The translations under genes were made by a program, and so were the position numbers. Shown piece by piece: positions 1-6,691 of a DNA stretch of 14,886 nt. Each line of letters starts with the position of its first letter. Position 1 is the stretch's first letter. Source of the DNA: JACQKD01 sp964614265 (lineage in GTDB: Bacteria; Patescibacteriota; Minisyncoccia; Phycocordibacterales; UBA918); the NCBI GenBank assembly GCA_964614265.1, contig CAZTKT010000022.1, positions 1-14,886 of the forward strand, written 5' to 3'. The notes beneath the pieces were generated by a model that saw nothing but the letters and a program-made list of their open reading frames with translations, was not told where the DNA came from and made no database searches.

Positions 1-59
1 TAGTTAATTGCTAATACAATTATTCTAACTGTCCTACTTCAAAGGTGGCTGGGGGTTTA

Positions 60-155
60 GCGCGGTTTGGTGTTCACCCAATTTTTTGGCCATGTATCGT
101 CGTCAGATACATGGATTAGTGAACACAACATTCTTTTTATGAGAATCAACCGCGC
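60..155 (+). promoter_or_regulatory. Nested inverted repeats, possible multi-branched RNA leader
   Basis: Several perfect inverted repeats nest within 96 bases. The outer stem is GCGCGGTT (60-67) with AACCGCGC (148-155). The second stem is GTGTTCAC (70-77) with GTGAACAC (119-126). Inside it sit a small hairpin CCAA/TTGG (78-81, 86-89) and an 8-bp hairpin CCATGTAT/ATACATGG (90-97, 107-114). A further hairpin ATTCT/AGAAT (130-134, 142-146) follows before the outer stem closes. As RNA this would be a branched, cloverleaf-like fold. The ATG of the small membrane protein (139-141) lies in the last hairpin loop, and no Shine-Dalgarno sequence is visible. The pairing is seen directly. A role as a translation-controlling leader or stand-alone structured RNA is inference, and I do not recognise the family. 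Confidence 0.4.
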
Positions 156-300
156 TATTGGTCTGATCATTTTTTTGATCGTGGCCAAGATCATCTTTTC
201 AGTGATGTTTTCTGCTTTTGAGGATACTGCAACTGCCTCGCTTCGTACGATCGAAGCATCGGCAATTGTGGTACAACAAAAGCTTAATGCACTGAAATAG
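139..300 (+). CDS. Small single-helix membrane protein, unknown function
   Basis: A 53-residue ORF starts at ATG 139 and ends in TAG. Residues about 6-24 (AIGLIIFLIVAKIIFSVMF) form one hydrophobic segment preceded by Arg residues, so the N-terminus is probably cytoplasmic. The remainder (about 25-53) is a polar, Ala/Thr/Glu-rich tail that could be helical. A TTG start at 67 is possible but would run through the inverted repeats, so I prefer 139. An intrinsic terminator follows 8 bases after the stop, which supports this being the end of a real transcription unit. I do not recognise the family. The next gene is a cell-wall transpeptidase, but the terminator separates the two, so no functional link is claimed. 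Confidence 0.5.
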   Translation: MRINRAIGLIIFLIVAKIIFSVMFSAFEDTATASLRTIEASAIVVQQKLNALK

Positions 301-308
301 TGTTGACG

Positions 309-341
309 CACCATCCCTTTTGGATGGTGTTGTTGTTTTTT
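309..341 (+). terminator. Intrinsic terminator after the small membrane protein
   Basis: An 8-bp perfect stem CACCATCC (309-316) / GGATGGTG (322-329) has a 5-base loop and is followed by a T-rich tract (330-341). It is a standard Rho-independent terminator on the + strand, separating the small upstream gene from the PBP2 gene. Confidence 0.85.
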
Positions 342-451
342 GCCGTTTGTGAGTGGGAGAGTGGTATCTTTTCTGTGGATTCTGTATCATAGGCGAGCGG
401 CCGACGGATGTGTGGTTCACATATCATATACTGTAGGATAGCTGTTGTACT

Positions 452-2152
452 ATGCGTCTCTTTTCAAAAAAAAGAAAAGTCCATATTGAATTCGATGAGA
501 TTTTTATTGATGCCTCAAACCTTCCCTCGTTTAATCAGGGGCGACTCGAAGGGCGTCTTGCGGCGCCCGTCTCTCGGGTGAGTATTGTAGCGGTTGGCGT
601 GGTGTTCACACTGATTGCCTTTATTTTTTTTGGCCAGACGTTTCGGTTGCAAGTACTCAATGGAAAGGCCTTCGCTGAGCGAAGTGAGCAAAATAGCTTG
701 GATACGTCTCTCACAATGGCGTCGCGCGGGGTGATCTATGATCGTCGGGGTGAACGACTCGTCTGGAATAAAGAAGATAGTGACCTTTCTGATTTTCCTG
801 GTAGGGGGTACACCGAACGTCGTGGTCTTGGGCAGTTGCTTGGCTACGTCAGTTATCCAAAAAAAGATTCCTCGGGATTTTATTTTCGTACGGAATACAA
901 AGGGATAAGCGGTATTGAATCAGTGTATAACATCGCGTTGTCTGGAGAAAATGGTGAACGTTTAGTAGAAATTGATGCACTACATAAGGTGATCTCAGAA
1001 CATGTCGCGCGTTCACCGGTGGATGGGAAACCGTTGACCCTCTCTCTTGACGCGGAATTTTCGGAGGTACTACATGATGCGCTTGCTACCACGTCAGCAA
1101 AGTATGGGTTCCGGAGCGGTGCGGCGGCGGTAATGGATGTCAATACTGGTGAAATAATTGCACTCGCGAATTTCCCTTCGTATAACCCAGAAATATTGGC
1201 AAAAGGTTCAGATAGGGATGCGATCCGTGCGCTCAATGAGGATCCTCGATTACCCTTTCTCAACCGCATTATGTCTGGACTCTACACTCCTGGTTCTATT
1301 GTCAAACCATTTCTGGCGTACGGTGCCCTTGCGGAGAAGATCATTGATCCACAGAAGCAGATATTGAGTACAGGTTCAATCATCATTCCGAATCCGTACC
1401 ATCCGGATAAGCCCTCGGTGTTTAATGATTGGCGTGCACACGGACTTGTTGATATGCGTCGCGCGATCGCGGTGTCGTCGGATGTCTATTTCTATACGAT
1501 CGGTGGTGGTTTTGGTGGACAAGAAGGTTTGGGCATAGCGCGTATTAACAAGTATATGCACCTCTTCGGGTTTGGTGAGCCTGTTGATATGCCATTCTCC
1601 GACGGCCAGGGTGGTGTTGTACCAAATCCAGAATGGAAGAAGCAGATCTTTAACGAAGTGTGGCGACTCGGCGACACATACTTTACTTCCATTGGGCAGT
1701 ATGGATTTCAAGTAAGCGTCCTTCAGATGCTTCGTGCATATGGCGCAATTGCCAACGGTGGCATCATGCACACGCCGCATTTTGTGAGTGGGGAGTCTGC
1801 ACCGACGGTTGATTTACATCTCGATCAAAGCTATCTGCAAGTCATTCGGGAAGGAATGCGTGAATCTGTGCTTGATGGGACGAGTCGCGCACTCCATAGA
1901 GACGATATTCATATTGCGGGGAAGACGGGTACCGCGCAGATCGGTGCCAATAAAGAGTTTATTAATTCATGGGCAGTTGGGTATTTTCCATACGAGCATC
2001 CAAAGTATGTGTATGTCACACTACTTGAGCGTGGTCCGCACAACAATCTCTTTGGCTCCGCGCCGACAATGAGTAGTGTAATTAATTGGCTTGTCAAAAA
2101 TCGTAAGGAGTATATACAAAGCACGGACAAGACGGAGACCGCACAACCGTGA
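452..2152 (+). CDS. mrdA: PBP2-type peptidoglycan D,D-transpeptidase (class B)
   Basis: This 566-residue protein is a class B penicillin-binding protein that cross-links peptidoglycan stem peptides outside the membrane. A basic cytoplasmic tail (1-43) precedes one membrane helix (about 44-62), then a short dimerisation/pedestal domain (about 65-195) and the transpeptidase domain. The three active-site motifs are present: SxxK as S282-I-V-K285, the second motif as S342-S343-D344, and K491-T-G493. The SSD form of the second motif followed by VYFY is typical of PBP2/MrdA, whereas the FtsI-like paralogue in this window has SLN. This points to an elongation role, working with RodA and MreB, which are not in the window. 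It is shorter than the roughly 630 residues of the E. coli enzyme, mostly in the pedestal. A weak AGGA lies 13 bases before the ATG. The gene is preceded by about 110 bases with no other gene. Confidence 0.9.
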   Translation: MRLFSKKRKVHIEFDEIFIDASNLPSFNQGRLEGRLAAPVSRVSIVAVGVVFTLIAFIFFGQTFRLQVLNGKAFAERSEQNSLDTSLTMASRGVIYDRRGERLVWNKEDSDLSDFPGRGYTERRGLGQLLGYVSYPKKDSSGFYFRTEYKGISGIESVYNIALSGENGERLVEIDALHKVISEHVARSPVDGKPLTLSLDAEFSEVLHDALATTSAKYGFRSGAAAVMDVNTGEIIALANFPSYNPEILAKGSDRDAIRALNEDPRLPFLNRIMSGLYTPGSIVKPFLAYGALAEKIIDPQKQILSTGSIIIPNPYHPDKPSVFNDWRAHGLVDMRRAIAVSSDVYFYTIGGGFGGQEGLGIARINKYMHLFGFGEPVDMPFSDGQGGVVPNPEWKKQIFNEVWRLGDTYFTSIGQYGFQVSVLQMLRAYGAIANGGIMHTPHFVSGESAPTVDLHLDQSYLQVIREGMRESVLDGTSRALHRDDIHIAGKTGTAQIGANKEFINSWAVGYFPYEHPKYVYVTLLERGPHNNLFGSAPTMSSVINWLVKNRKEYIQSTDKTETAQP

Positions 2153-2164
2153 GGATTTCAGTGT

Positions 2165-2192
2165 TTGACTTCACCGTGTGTGTACGTATAAT
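2165..2192 (+). promoter_or_regulatory. Sigma70-like promoter for greA
   Basis: A -35 box TTGACT (2165-2170) and a perfect -10 box TATAAT (2187-2192) are separated by 16 bases. Transcription would start near 2199, giving a leader of about 30 bases before the greA ATG at 2231. It lies just after the PBP2 stop codon, so greA can be transcribed independently. Confidence 0.75.
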
Positions 2193-2230
2193 ATGGCCAC
2201 TCTTCCTCATTATTCATTTGTATATTGTGT

Positions 2231-2707
2231 ATGGCAGATTTACCTGAAGCATTTTTGACACTGGAAAAATTTGAGGAATTAAAACACGAGCTTGAGACGT
2301 TGAAGACGGTTCGTCGTCGAGAGGTTGCAGAATCGCTTGAATACGCTCGCTCGCTCGGTGATCTCTCAGAGAATGCTGAATATCAGGAAGCGCGAAACAT
2401 GCAAGGAGCGATTGAAGAGAGGATTTTATATCTGGAGAAAGTCATGAAAGAGGTAAAAATTGTTCCACACAATAATAAGAAAGGTGATGTGATCGGTCTC
2501 GGATCGTCGGTGACGATTCAAAAGGAAGGCGAGAAAGAATTACATACATACACGATTGTGGGTTCTGAAGAAGCAAATATTCACGAACATAAACTTTCGT
2601 ACCTTTCGCCTCTTGGAGAAGCACTAATGGGGAAGGTTAAAGGTGACTTATTTGTGTTCAGCACTCCCAGTGGCAAGATGTCGTACAGAGTGATTGAGGT
2701 GAAATAA
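2231..2707 (+). CDS. greA: Transcription elongation factor GreA
   Basis: This 158-residue protein is of normal GreA length. It binds the RNA polymerase secondary channel and stimulates cleavage of backtracked RNA. Residues about 8-76 form the N-terminal helical hairpin, with the conserved acidic tip D44-L-S-E-N-A-E-Y51 that reaches the catalytic site. Residues about 80-158 form the FKBP-like C-terminal domain, including the conserved run around SYLSPLGEALMGK. I chose ATG 2231 because the alternative TTG at 2225 adds only two residues and lacks support. No Shine-Dalgarno sequence is evident. The gene has its own strong promoter and is followed by lysS after 57 bases, a pair that may be co-transcribed. 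Confidence 0.95.
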   Translation: MADLPEAFLTLEKFEELKHELETLKTVRRREVAESLEYARSLGDLSENAEYQEARNMQGAIEERILYLEKVMKEVKIVPHNNKKGDVIGLGSSVTIQKEGEKELHTYTIVGSEEANIHEHKLSYLSPLGEALMGKVKGDLFVFSTPSGKMSYRVIEVK

Positions 2708-2727
2708 TGGGCGGGTCGGGGAATGGT

Positions 2728-2755
2728 TGTGTTGGGCATATCCCGTGCTACTATT
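2728..2755 (+). promoter_or_regulatory. Possible weak promoter before lysS
   Basis: In the greA-lysS gap, TTGTGT and TACTAT are separated by 16 bases and could act as -35 and -10 boxes. Transcription would then start within a few bases of the ATG at 2765, giving an almost leaderless mRNA. The match is modest, and read-through from greA is an equally good explanation. Confidence 0.25.
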
Positions 2756-2764
2756 GCTTTTATC

Positions 2765-4354
2765 ATGGCGTTTTGGGCAGATAGAATTGTTGATGAGATA
2801 GAACGAGACCGTGCAGATCTTATATCTGCAGGAACGGAGCTTATTGTACGAGATGAAAAGACGGCGTCCGGACATCCGCATGTCGGTAGTATGATTGGGG
2901 TTGCGCTACACGATACCGTGACGCGCGCCTTGCGTGAACGTGGTGTCAGCGCCCGATTTTTATACGAGATAAATGATACCGATCCCATGGACGGTCTGCC
3001 GGCATATCTTGACGCGTCCGTGTATCAGCAACACATGGGCAAGCCTCTCAACCGGATTCCAGCTCCTGACGATAGCGCCGAAAACCTCGCTGAATATTTT
3101 GGTAACGACTTTCAAAAAGTAATTGTGGAGGGGGGCTATACACCGACGTTTTATAAGACAAGTGAATTATACAACTCTGGCAGAATGAATGACATGATTC
3201 GTCTTGCGCTCATCCATGCTGATACTATCCGCGATATCTACAAGCGTGTCTCTGGATCAGTCAAACCAGATGATTGGTTGCCCCTTAATGTGATTTGTGA
3301 ACAGTGCGGGAAGGTGAGCACGACAAAAGTCACTTCTTTTGATGGCGAGAGAGTTACCTACGTTTGTGTCCCAGATATAGTGAAGTGGGCAGAGGGGTGT
3401 ACACATGAGGGAATCATCTCTCCCTTTGATGGTCGTGCGACGTTACCGTTTAAAGTAGAATGGCCGGCAAAATTTAAAGTAGTCGGTGTGCACGTTGAAG
3501 GCGCGGGGAAAGACCACACAACCAAAGGTGGTACGCGCGATGTTGCGCGGGCGATTGTGCAAGAAGTGTTCAACTATCCCGAGCCAGTCAATATTCCATA
3601 TGAACACTTTCTCATCGGGGGAAAGAAGATGTCATCGTCAAAAGGGAATGCATCAACGGCACGTGCAATATCGGACCTCTTGCCCGCCATTATCTTTCGC
3701 CTTGCTCTCGTGGGGAGGGAGATCAACAGACAGACCGACTTTGATCCCCAAGGTGATAGCATTCCACTATTATTCGATAAATACGATCGGTTAGCGGAGA
3801 AATACTGGCAGAACAGCGATGACGATGATGCTCGTACCTTTGTACTGATGCACACCGATGCCGAGAAAGACCTTACCCAGAAACGACTCCTCCCTCGCTT
3901 CTCTCTTGTTTCATTTTTAGTACAGATGCCACATATAGACCTTGGAGAAGAGATCGCGCGTCTCAAGGGTGCGCTACTAACGCCCGCAGATGTTACCGAG
4001 TACACAACGCGTGCGAAATATGCTCGACAATGGCTTTCCGCGTACGCACCGGAGCACTATGTGTACAAACTCCAAGAGACACTTCCTCCAGCCACGCGAC
4101 AATTTTCCGAGCCACAAAAAGAAGCACTCCGTCAGGTGTTGGCATATGTCGTGTCACAGCAGATCCTCTCTGGCAAAACACTGCACGAAAAGCTCCATGA
4201 GATCAAAGATTCGCTCGGACTTTCCCCGAAAGACTTTTTCAGCGCACTCTATATCAGCTTTCTCAATCGCGAGAGTGGCCCACAAGCCGGTTGGTTTTTT
4301 AGTACGCTGGAGAGGAGTTTTCTCGAGACACGTCTACGGGAGGTAGGTGGGTAA
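2765..4354 (+). CDS. lysS: Lysyl-tRNA synthetase, class I
   Basis: This 529-residue enzyme charges tRNA-Lys with lysine. It is the class I (archaeal-type, LysK) form, unrelated to the class II enzyme of most bacteria. The HIGH-like signature is S35-G-H-P-H-V-G-S42 and the KMSKS motif is K288-M-S-S-S-K-G-N295. Between them is a Cys-rich insertion with CEQC and later cysteines, consistent with zinc binding. The C-terminal part is the helical anticodon-binding region. I chose ATG 2765 because the protein then begins MAFWADRIVDEI, which fits the family. An in-frame ATG at 2723 would add 14 residues with no family counterpart. Known distribution (archaea, spirochaetes, some alphaproteobacteria and CPR bacteria) supports the CPR assignment. 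It is the only aminoacyl-tRNA synthetase in the window. Confidence 0.93.
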   Translation: MAFWADRIVDEIERDRADLISAGTELIVRDEKTASGHPHVGSMIGVALHDTVTRALRERGVSARFLYEINDTDPMDGLPAYLDASVYQQHMGKPLNRIPAPDDSAENLAEYFGNDFQKVIVEGGYTPTFYKTSELYNSGRMNDMIRLALIHADTIRDIYKRVSGSVKPDDWLPLNVICEQCGKVSTTKVTSFDGERVTYVCVPDIVKWAEGCTHEGIISPFDGRATLPFKVEWPAKFKVVGVHVEGAGKDHTTKGGTRDVARAIVQEVFNYPEPVNIPYEHFLIGGKKMSSSKGNASTARAISDLLPAIIFRLALVGREINRQTDFDPQGDSIPLLFDKYDRLAEKYWQNSDDDDARTFVLMHTDAEKDLTQKRLLPRFSLVSFLVQMPHIDLGEEIARLKGALLTPADVTEYTTRAKYARQWLSAYAPEHYVYKLQETLPPATRQFSEPQKEALRQVLAYVVSQQILSGKTLHEKLHEIKDSLGLSPKDFFSALYISFLNRESGPQAGWFFSTLERSFLETRLREVGG

Positions 4355-4385
4355 TACTCACTGAGAATAAGGAGAACGGGACCTG

Positions 4386-4451
4386 AACATACTACATGGG
4401 ATAGGAATGCCTCGGTATGTTGAACTGGGGATACATCGAGTGTCCTGTATC
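4386..4451 (+). promoter_or_regulatory. Two short hairpins in the leader of the surface-protein gene
   Basis: The 121-base gap after lysS holds two inverted repeats: AACATAC (4386-4392) with GTATGTT (4415-4421), and GATACA (4430-4435) with TGTATC (4446-4451). Neither is followed by a T-tract, so they do not look like a terminator. A TAATAAT/GATACAT stretch (about 4456-4468) could contain a -10 box for the downstream gene. They may be RNA structure or operator-like dyads; I recognise no known riboswitch. Confidence 0.25.
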
Positions 4452-4475
4452 GGGTAATAATGATACATTGTGCAA

Positions 4476-5189
4476 ATGAATGACATCAATCGACAGCACG
4501 GGCTCACAAACATCATCTTAGCTTTTGTGGTGGCCCTGGCTTTAGTAGTGGGTGTGGGTGGTTACTATTTGTTTCAGAATCGGACCACAGTCCCTGATCA
4601 AACGACCCACCAAACTGAAAACAACAATCCAACCACTAGAGGCACAACTCAGACTAACGTGACAGAAAATAAAATTGTGGTGCCAAAAACGGTGAGCACC
4701 ACAAGCCCGACTCCCAAAAAGACCACGATACCAACCCCAAAACCGATTTCAATACCGCAACCGAGCCCACTACCGCTGTCTACCGACGAAGTGGGGTGGA
4801 GACCAAGTGCAAGTAGACCAGCTTTGCAACCAGTTGAGACACCCGATGGCATTTTGCTGACGGCTGAAAGAGATGGTGATGAGAGTACTATTACTCTTGA
4901 TGTTACCATGCCGGAAAAATTGCCGGGAAAATTCAACACACTTGATTTTGATATGAAGTTTCAGGAAGAAGGAGACGGGGATTGGCTCGAAGTCACATTC
5001 AATGATGTACCGCTTCTTGGTTATGCAGGGACAAGTTATTTTCCTAGCAATGGACAATTTCAGAACGTGGACATGATACCGATAGGACATCTTGCTGGCT
5101 TCACCGGTATTTTGAAATTTATGCTTCATGGACAAGGAACCACTATTTCGAGCGTATTAATTAAAAATATAAAGTTCATTTCCTATTAG
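4476..5189 (+). CDS. Membrane-anchored surface protein with Pro/Thr-rich stalk
   Basis: The 237-residue protein has a short polar N-terminus, one long hydrophobic helix (about 11-33), a low-complexity linker very rich in Thr, Pro, Gln and Asn (about 36-102), and a C-terminal globular domain (about 105-237) that looks all-beta. The layout fits an N-terminally anchored protein whose domain is held away from the cell on a stalk. The globular part contains alternating hydrophobic strands (such as the run around residue 165, TLDFDMKFQEEGDGDWLEV), but I do not recognise a catalytic motif. ATG 4476 is preferred over GTG 4470, which adds only two residues. A T-tract follows the stop, near the left end of the IS200-like element, but there is no convincing terminator stem. 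The real product could be an adhesin or a pilus-associated protein; this is not established. Confidence 0.6.
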   Translation: MNDINRQHGLTNIILAFVVALALVVGVGGYYLFQNRTTVPDQTTHQTENNNPTTRGTTQTNVTENKIVVPKTVSTTSPTPKKTTIPTPKPISIPQPSPLPLSTDEVGWRPSASRPALQPVETPDGILLTAERDGDESTITLDVTMPEKLPGKFNTLDFDMKFQEEGDGDWLEVTFNDVPLLGYAGTSYFPSNGQFQNVDMIPIGHLAGFTGILKFMLHGQGTTISSVLIKNIKFISY

Positions 5190-5258
5190 GACTAGTTTTA
5201 GCTGACTCCATTTTTTTGGTTCTTATTTATTCCCCATACCTCGATGCTTTGCATCGGT

Positions 5259-5287
5259 CCATTCGTCCTATACCCTATAGGGAATGG
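5259..5287 (+). promoter_or_regulatory. Hairpin sequestering the tnpA start codon
   Basis: CCATTC (5259-5264) pairs with GAATGG (5282-5287), and immediately inside it CCTATA (5267-5272) pairs with TATAGG (5276-5281) around a CCC loop. Only two bases bulge. The tnpA ATG (5284-5286) lies in the 3' arm, so in RNA the start codon would be paired. IS200 elements are known to repress TnpA translation with a 5'-leader structure, and this looks like the same strategy applied to the start codon itself. Confidence 0.5.
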
Positions 5288-5745
5288 CAGACCACATACG
5301 CAAACGACACAACAAGAGCCTTCTCATATACCACGTAGTCTGTCCCGTGAAGTTCCGCAGAGACATTTTCAACGACGCATCCAGTGCGACTCTGAAACAC
5401 GTCTGTGTGGAACTCGGTCAACGGTACGAACTGCGCTTTCTTGAAATTGGCATTGATAGCAACCACGTGCATTTCCTCTTGCAACTCGTTCCACATCAGC
5501 GTGTTTCAGACACAGTGAAGCTCATCAAAAGCATCACTGCCAAGCGTTTGTTTGCGCAACATCCAGAGCTGAAAAGGTTTCTGTGGGGCGGCAACCTCTG
5601 GACGATGGGCTACTACGTGAACACAGTGGGACAGTATGGCAATCTTGCAATGCTAGAGAACTATGTGAAGAAACAGGGTATCAAAGACTACCACCAGATT
5701 CACTATGATACTCTGTCTCTCTTTGAAGACTCCAACGACCACTGA
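5284..5745 (+). CDS. tnpA: IS200-type transposase TnpA (Y1, HUH)
   Basis: This 153-residue protein is the usual full length for IS200/IS605 TnpA. It is a metal-dependent nuclease that cuts and rejoins single-stranded DNA. The HUH motif is H61-V-H63 in DSNHVHFLLQ. The catalytic tyrosine is very probably Y127 in LENYVKKQ, with the nearby Gln131 also conserved in the family. The stretch GGNLWTMGYYVNTVG (about 102-116) is also characteristic. No frameshift or stop interrupts the frame. The start codon sits in a hairpin and no separate Shine-Dalgarno sequence is visible, consistent with low expression. A related domesticated family (RAYT) was considered, but the paired terminal hairpins fit an autonomous insertion sequence better. 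Confidence 0.93.
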   Translation: MADHIRKRHNKSLLIYHVVCPVKFRRDIFNDASSATLKHVCVELGQRYELRFLEIGIDSNHVHFLLQLVPHQRVSDTVKLIKSITAKRLFAQHPELKRFLWGGNLWTMGYYVNTVGQYGNLAMLENYVKKQGIKDYHQIHYDTLSLFEDSNDH

Positions 5746-5771
5746 TACCTCGATGCTCTGCATCTGGGTAG

Positions 5772-6107
5772 TTTATTGAGGCTCTCAAACGTTCAATTGA
5801 GGTGTTCACTGGGAAGCAGGCACGATTTAAGCATGTCGAGATTGACAGGGGTGGGTCCGGACAGGGAGCGATCATCCTGACTGATGGTCCTTATGAGACA
5901 GAGATGGAATTGGTGTTTACCGTCTCGCAGCAAACGAACATTTATTTTCGGTTGGGGTCGGAAGGTGAGTGTCGGTTCCTTGCACTGACTGAGGATATAA
6001 AAAGAATTCGCGTCATTCGGGCGGGCCCGGTGGGGCGACTCAACGATCTGTCGCGGTGGGTGGGGAACTCCTCCTACAACCGTTGGAAGGAAGCTGTAGT
6101 GAAATAG
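5772..6107 (+). pseudogene. Probable 5'-truncated gene next to the IS element, unknown function
   Basis: An open frame runs from just after TAG 5769-5771 to the stop at 6107. The first candidate start is GTG 5802, which gives 101 residues, but the upstream codons (FIEALKRSIEV before FTGKQARFKHVEID) read as plausible protein and no ATG or placed Shine-Dalgarno sequence exists. The open frame begins only a few bases after the IS right-end hairpin, so the simplest reading is that the insertion separated this gene from its start. The product alternates hydrophobic residues in a beta-rich pattern with a conserved-looking tail (NDLSRWVGNSSYNRWKEAVVK). I do not recognise the family. It may still be expressed from GTG 5802, with transcription from the element, so a functional gene is possible. 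A strong terminator follows. Confidence 0.45.
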
Positions 6108-6120
6108 GCGTCCTTTGTGG

Positions 6121-6153
6121 CCCCCAACTTCGGTTGGGGGTTCTCTTTTGTTT
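6121..6153 (+). terminator. Strong intrinsic terminator with UUCG loop
   Basis: CCCCCAAC (6121-6128) and GTTGGGGG (6133-6140) form a perfect 8-bp stem closed by the very stable TTCG tetraloop, followed by a T-rich tract. It ends transcription from the 5772-6107 frame and insulates the mraZ operon. Confidence 0.93.
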
Positions 6154-6168
6154 ATCCAACATGTGGAT

Positions 6169-6254
6169 AAAGTGTTTTGTGGTGGGAGAAAGTGGTATAT
6201 ACTTATATCGTGGTGGGAGAAAGTGTTATATGCTGGTATACTGGAGAAAAGTGG
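6169..6254 (+). promoter_or_regulatory. MraZ operator array and promoter of the dcw operon
   Basis: AAAGTG occurs four times upstream of mraZ (6169, 6189, 6220 and 6248). Two of these lie in a perfect 16-bp direct repeat, GTGGTGGGAGAAAGTG (6179-6194 and 6210-6225). Allowing two mismatches the repeat extends to 25 bp with a 31-bp period, and a weaker copy runs into the mraZ start. MraZ is known to bind tandem GTGG/TGGG- or AAAGTG-type boxes in front of its own gene in other bacteria, so this is very probably the autoregulatory operator. Extended -10 elements, TGG followed by TATATA (6193-6201) and TGGTATACT (6234-6242), are embedded between boxes. The first leaves room for a leader carrying the GGAG Shine-Dalgarno (6243-6246); the second would give an almost leaderless transcript. 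Confidence 0.7.
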
Positions 6255-6256
6255 TT

Positions 6257-6691
6257 ATGCTTATCGGCGAATACACACACACCTTAGATCCAAAGAAGCG
6301 CCTGTCGGTGCCAGCTAAATGGCGGCGTGAATTGGGTAAATCAGTGGTGATGACACGGGGACTTGATAATTGTCTCTTTGTTTATCCACTGAAAGCATGG
6401 GGTGACATCACAGAAAAAATTGGTCGACTGCCACTCGGGCAGGCGGACACAAGAGGGTTCAATCGTTTCTTTCTCTCCGGGGCGGTTGAGACGGAGGTGG
6501 ATAGTGCAGGGCGGATCTTGGTTCCGGATTTCTTGAAATCATTTGCGGGACTTGGAAGCAAGGTGGTCCTTGCTGGCATTCATGATCGAGTGGAAATTTG
6601 GGATGAGAAGACGTGGAATGCCTACAAACACCGCATTGAGAAGCAGGGGAATGCGTTGGCAGAAAAACTTGGTGAAGTAGGGGTTTTGTAA
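6257..6691 (+). CDS. mraZ: Transcriptional regulator MraZ
   Basis: This 144-residue protein matches the usual MraZ length and carries two AbrB-like half-domains. Each has the signature DxxxR: D11-P-K-K-R15 followed by LSVPAKW, and D82-S-A-G-R86 followed by ILVPDFL. MraZ forms a ring-shaped multimer that binds direct repeats upstream of its own gene and controls the dcw cluster. ATG 6257 is chosen because it gives the canonical start MLIGEYTHTLDPKKR and is preceded by GGAG with correct spacing. An upstream in-frame start at 6056 would swallow the terminator and operator. The stop overlaps the rsmH start as TAATG, indicating translational coupling. Confidence 0.96.
   Translation: MLIGEYTHTLDPKKRLSVPAKWRRELGKSVVMTRGLDNCLFVYPLKAWGDITEKIGRLPLGQADTRGFNRFFLSGAVETEVDSAGRILVPDFLKSFAGLGSKVVLAGIHDRVEIWDEKTWNAYKHRIEKQGNALAEKLGEVGVL

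Larger units (their letters stand above)
5236..5766 (+). mobile_element. IS200-like insertion sequence (IS200/IS605 superfamily, tnpA only)
   Basis: An intact Y1 transposase gene is flanked by near-identical subterminal hairpins. On the left, ATACCT precedes CGATGC-TTT-GCATCG (5242-5256). On the right, the same ATACCT precedes CGATGC-TCT-GCATC (5751-5764). Subterminal hairpins of this kind are the recognition sites for IS200/IS605 transposases, which excise and insert single-stranded DNA without target duplication. The true ends lie some bases outside the hairpins and cannot be fixed from this sequence alone. No tnpB/IscB accessory gene is present. The intact ORF and hairpins suggest a recent and possibly active copy. 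Confidence 0.8.

Noticed and set aside
67..138. Longer form of the small membrane protein starting at TTG 67
   Set aside because: It would translate through the inverted repeats from a weak start. The hydrophobic segment follows naturally from ATG 139.
1376..1780. Long antisense ORFs within the PBP2, lysS, rsmH and murF genes
   Set aside because: They lie fully inside well-supported genes on the opposite strand and have no recognisable protein features.
2723..2764. N-terminal extension of lysS from ATG 2723
   Set aside because: The extra 14 residues have no counterpart in class I LysRS, and MAFWADRI at 2765 fits the family start.
5189..5220. Intrinsic terminator after the surface-protein gene
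   Set aside because: There is a T7 tract, but the preceding bases form only a weak, bulged stem.
5284..5745. Domesticated RAYT (REP-associated transposase)
   Set aside because: Matching subterminal hairpins directly flank the gene and no dispersed REP-like repeats are seen, which fits an autonomous IS200-like element.
6056..6256. N-terminally extended mraZ from 6056
   Set aside because: It would read through a strong terminator and the operator repeats. The canonical MraZ start is at 6257.
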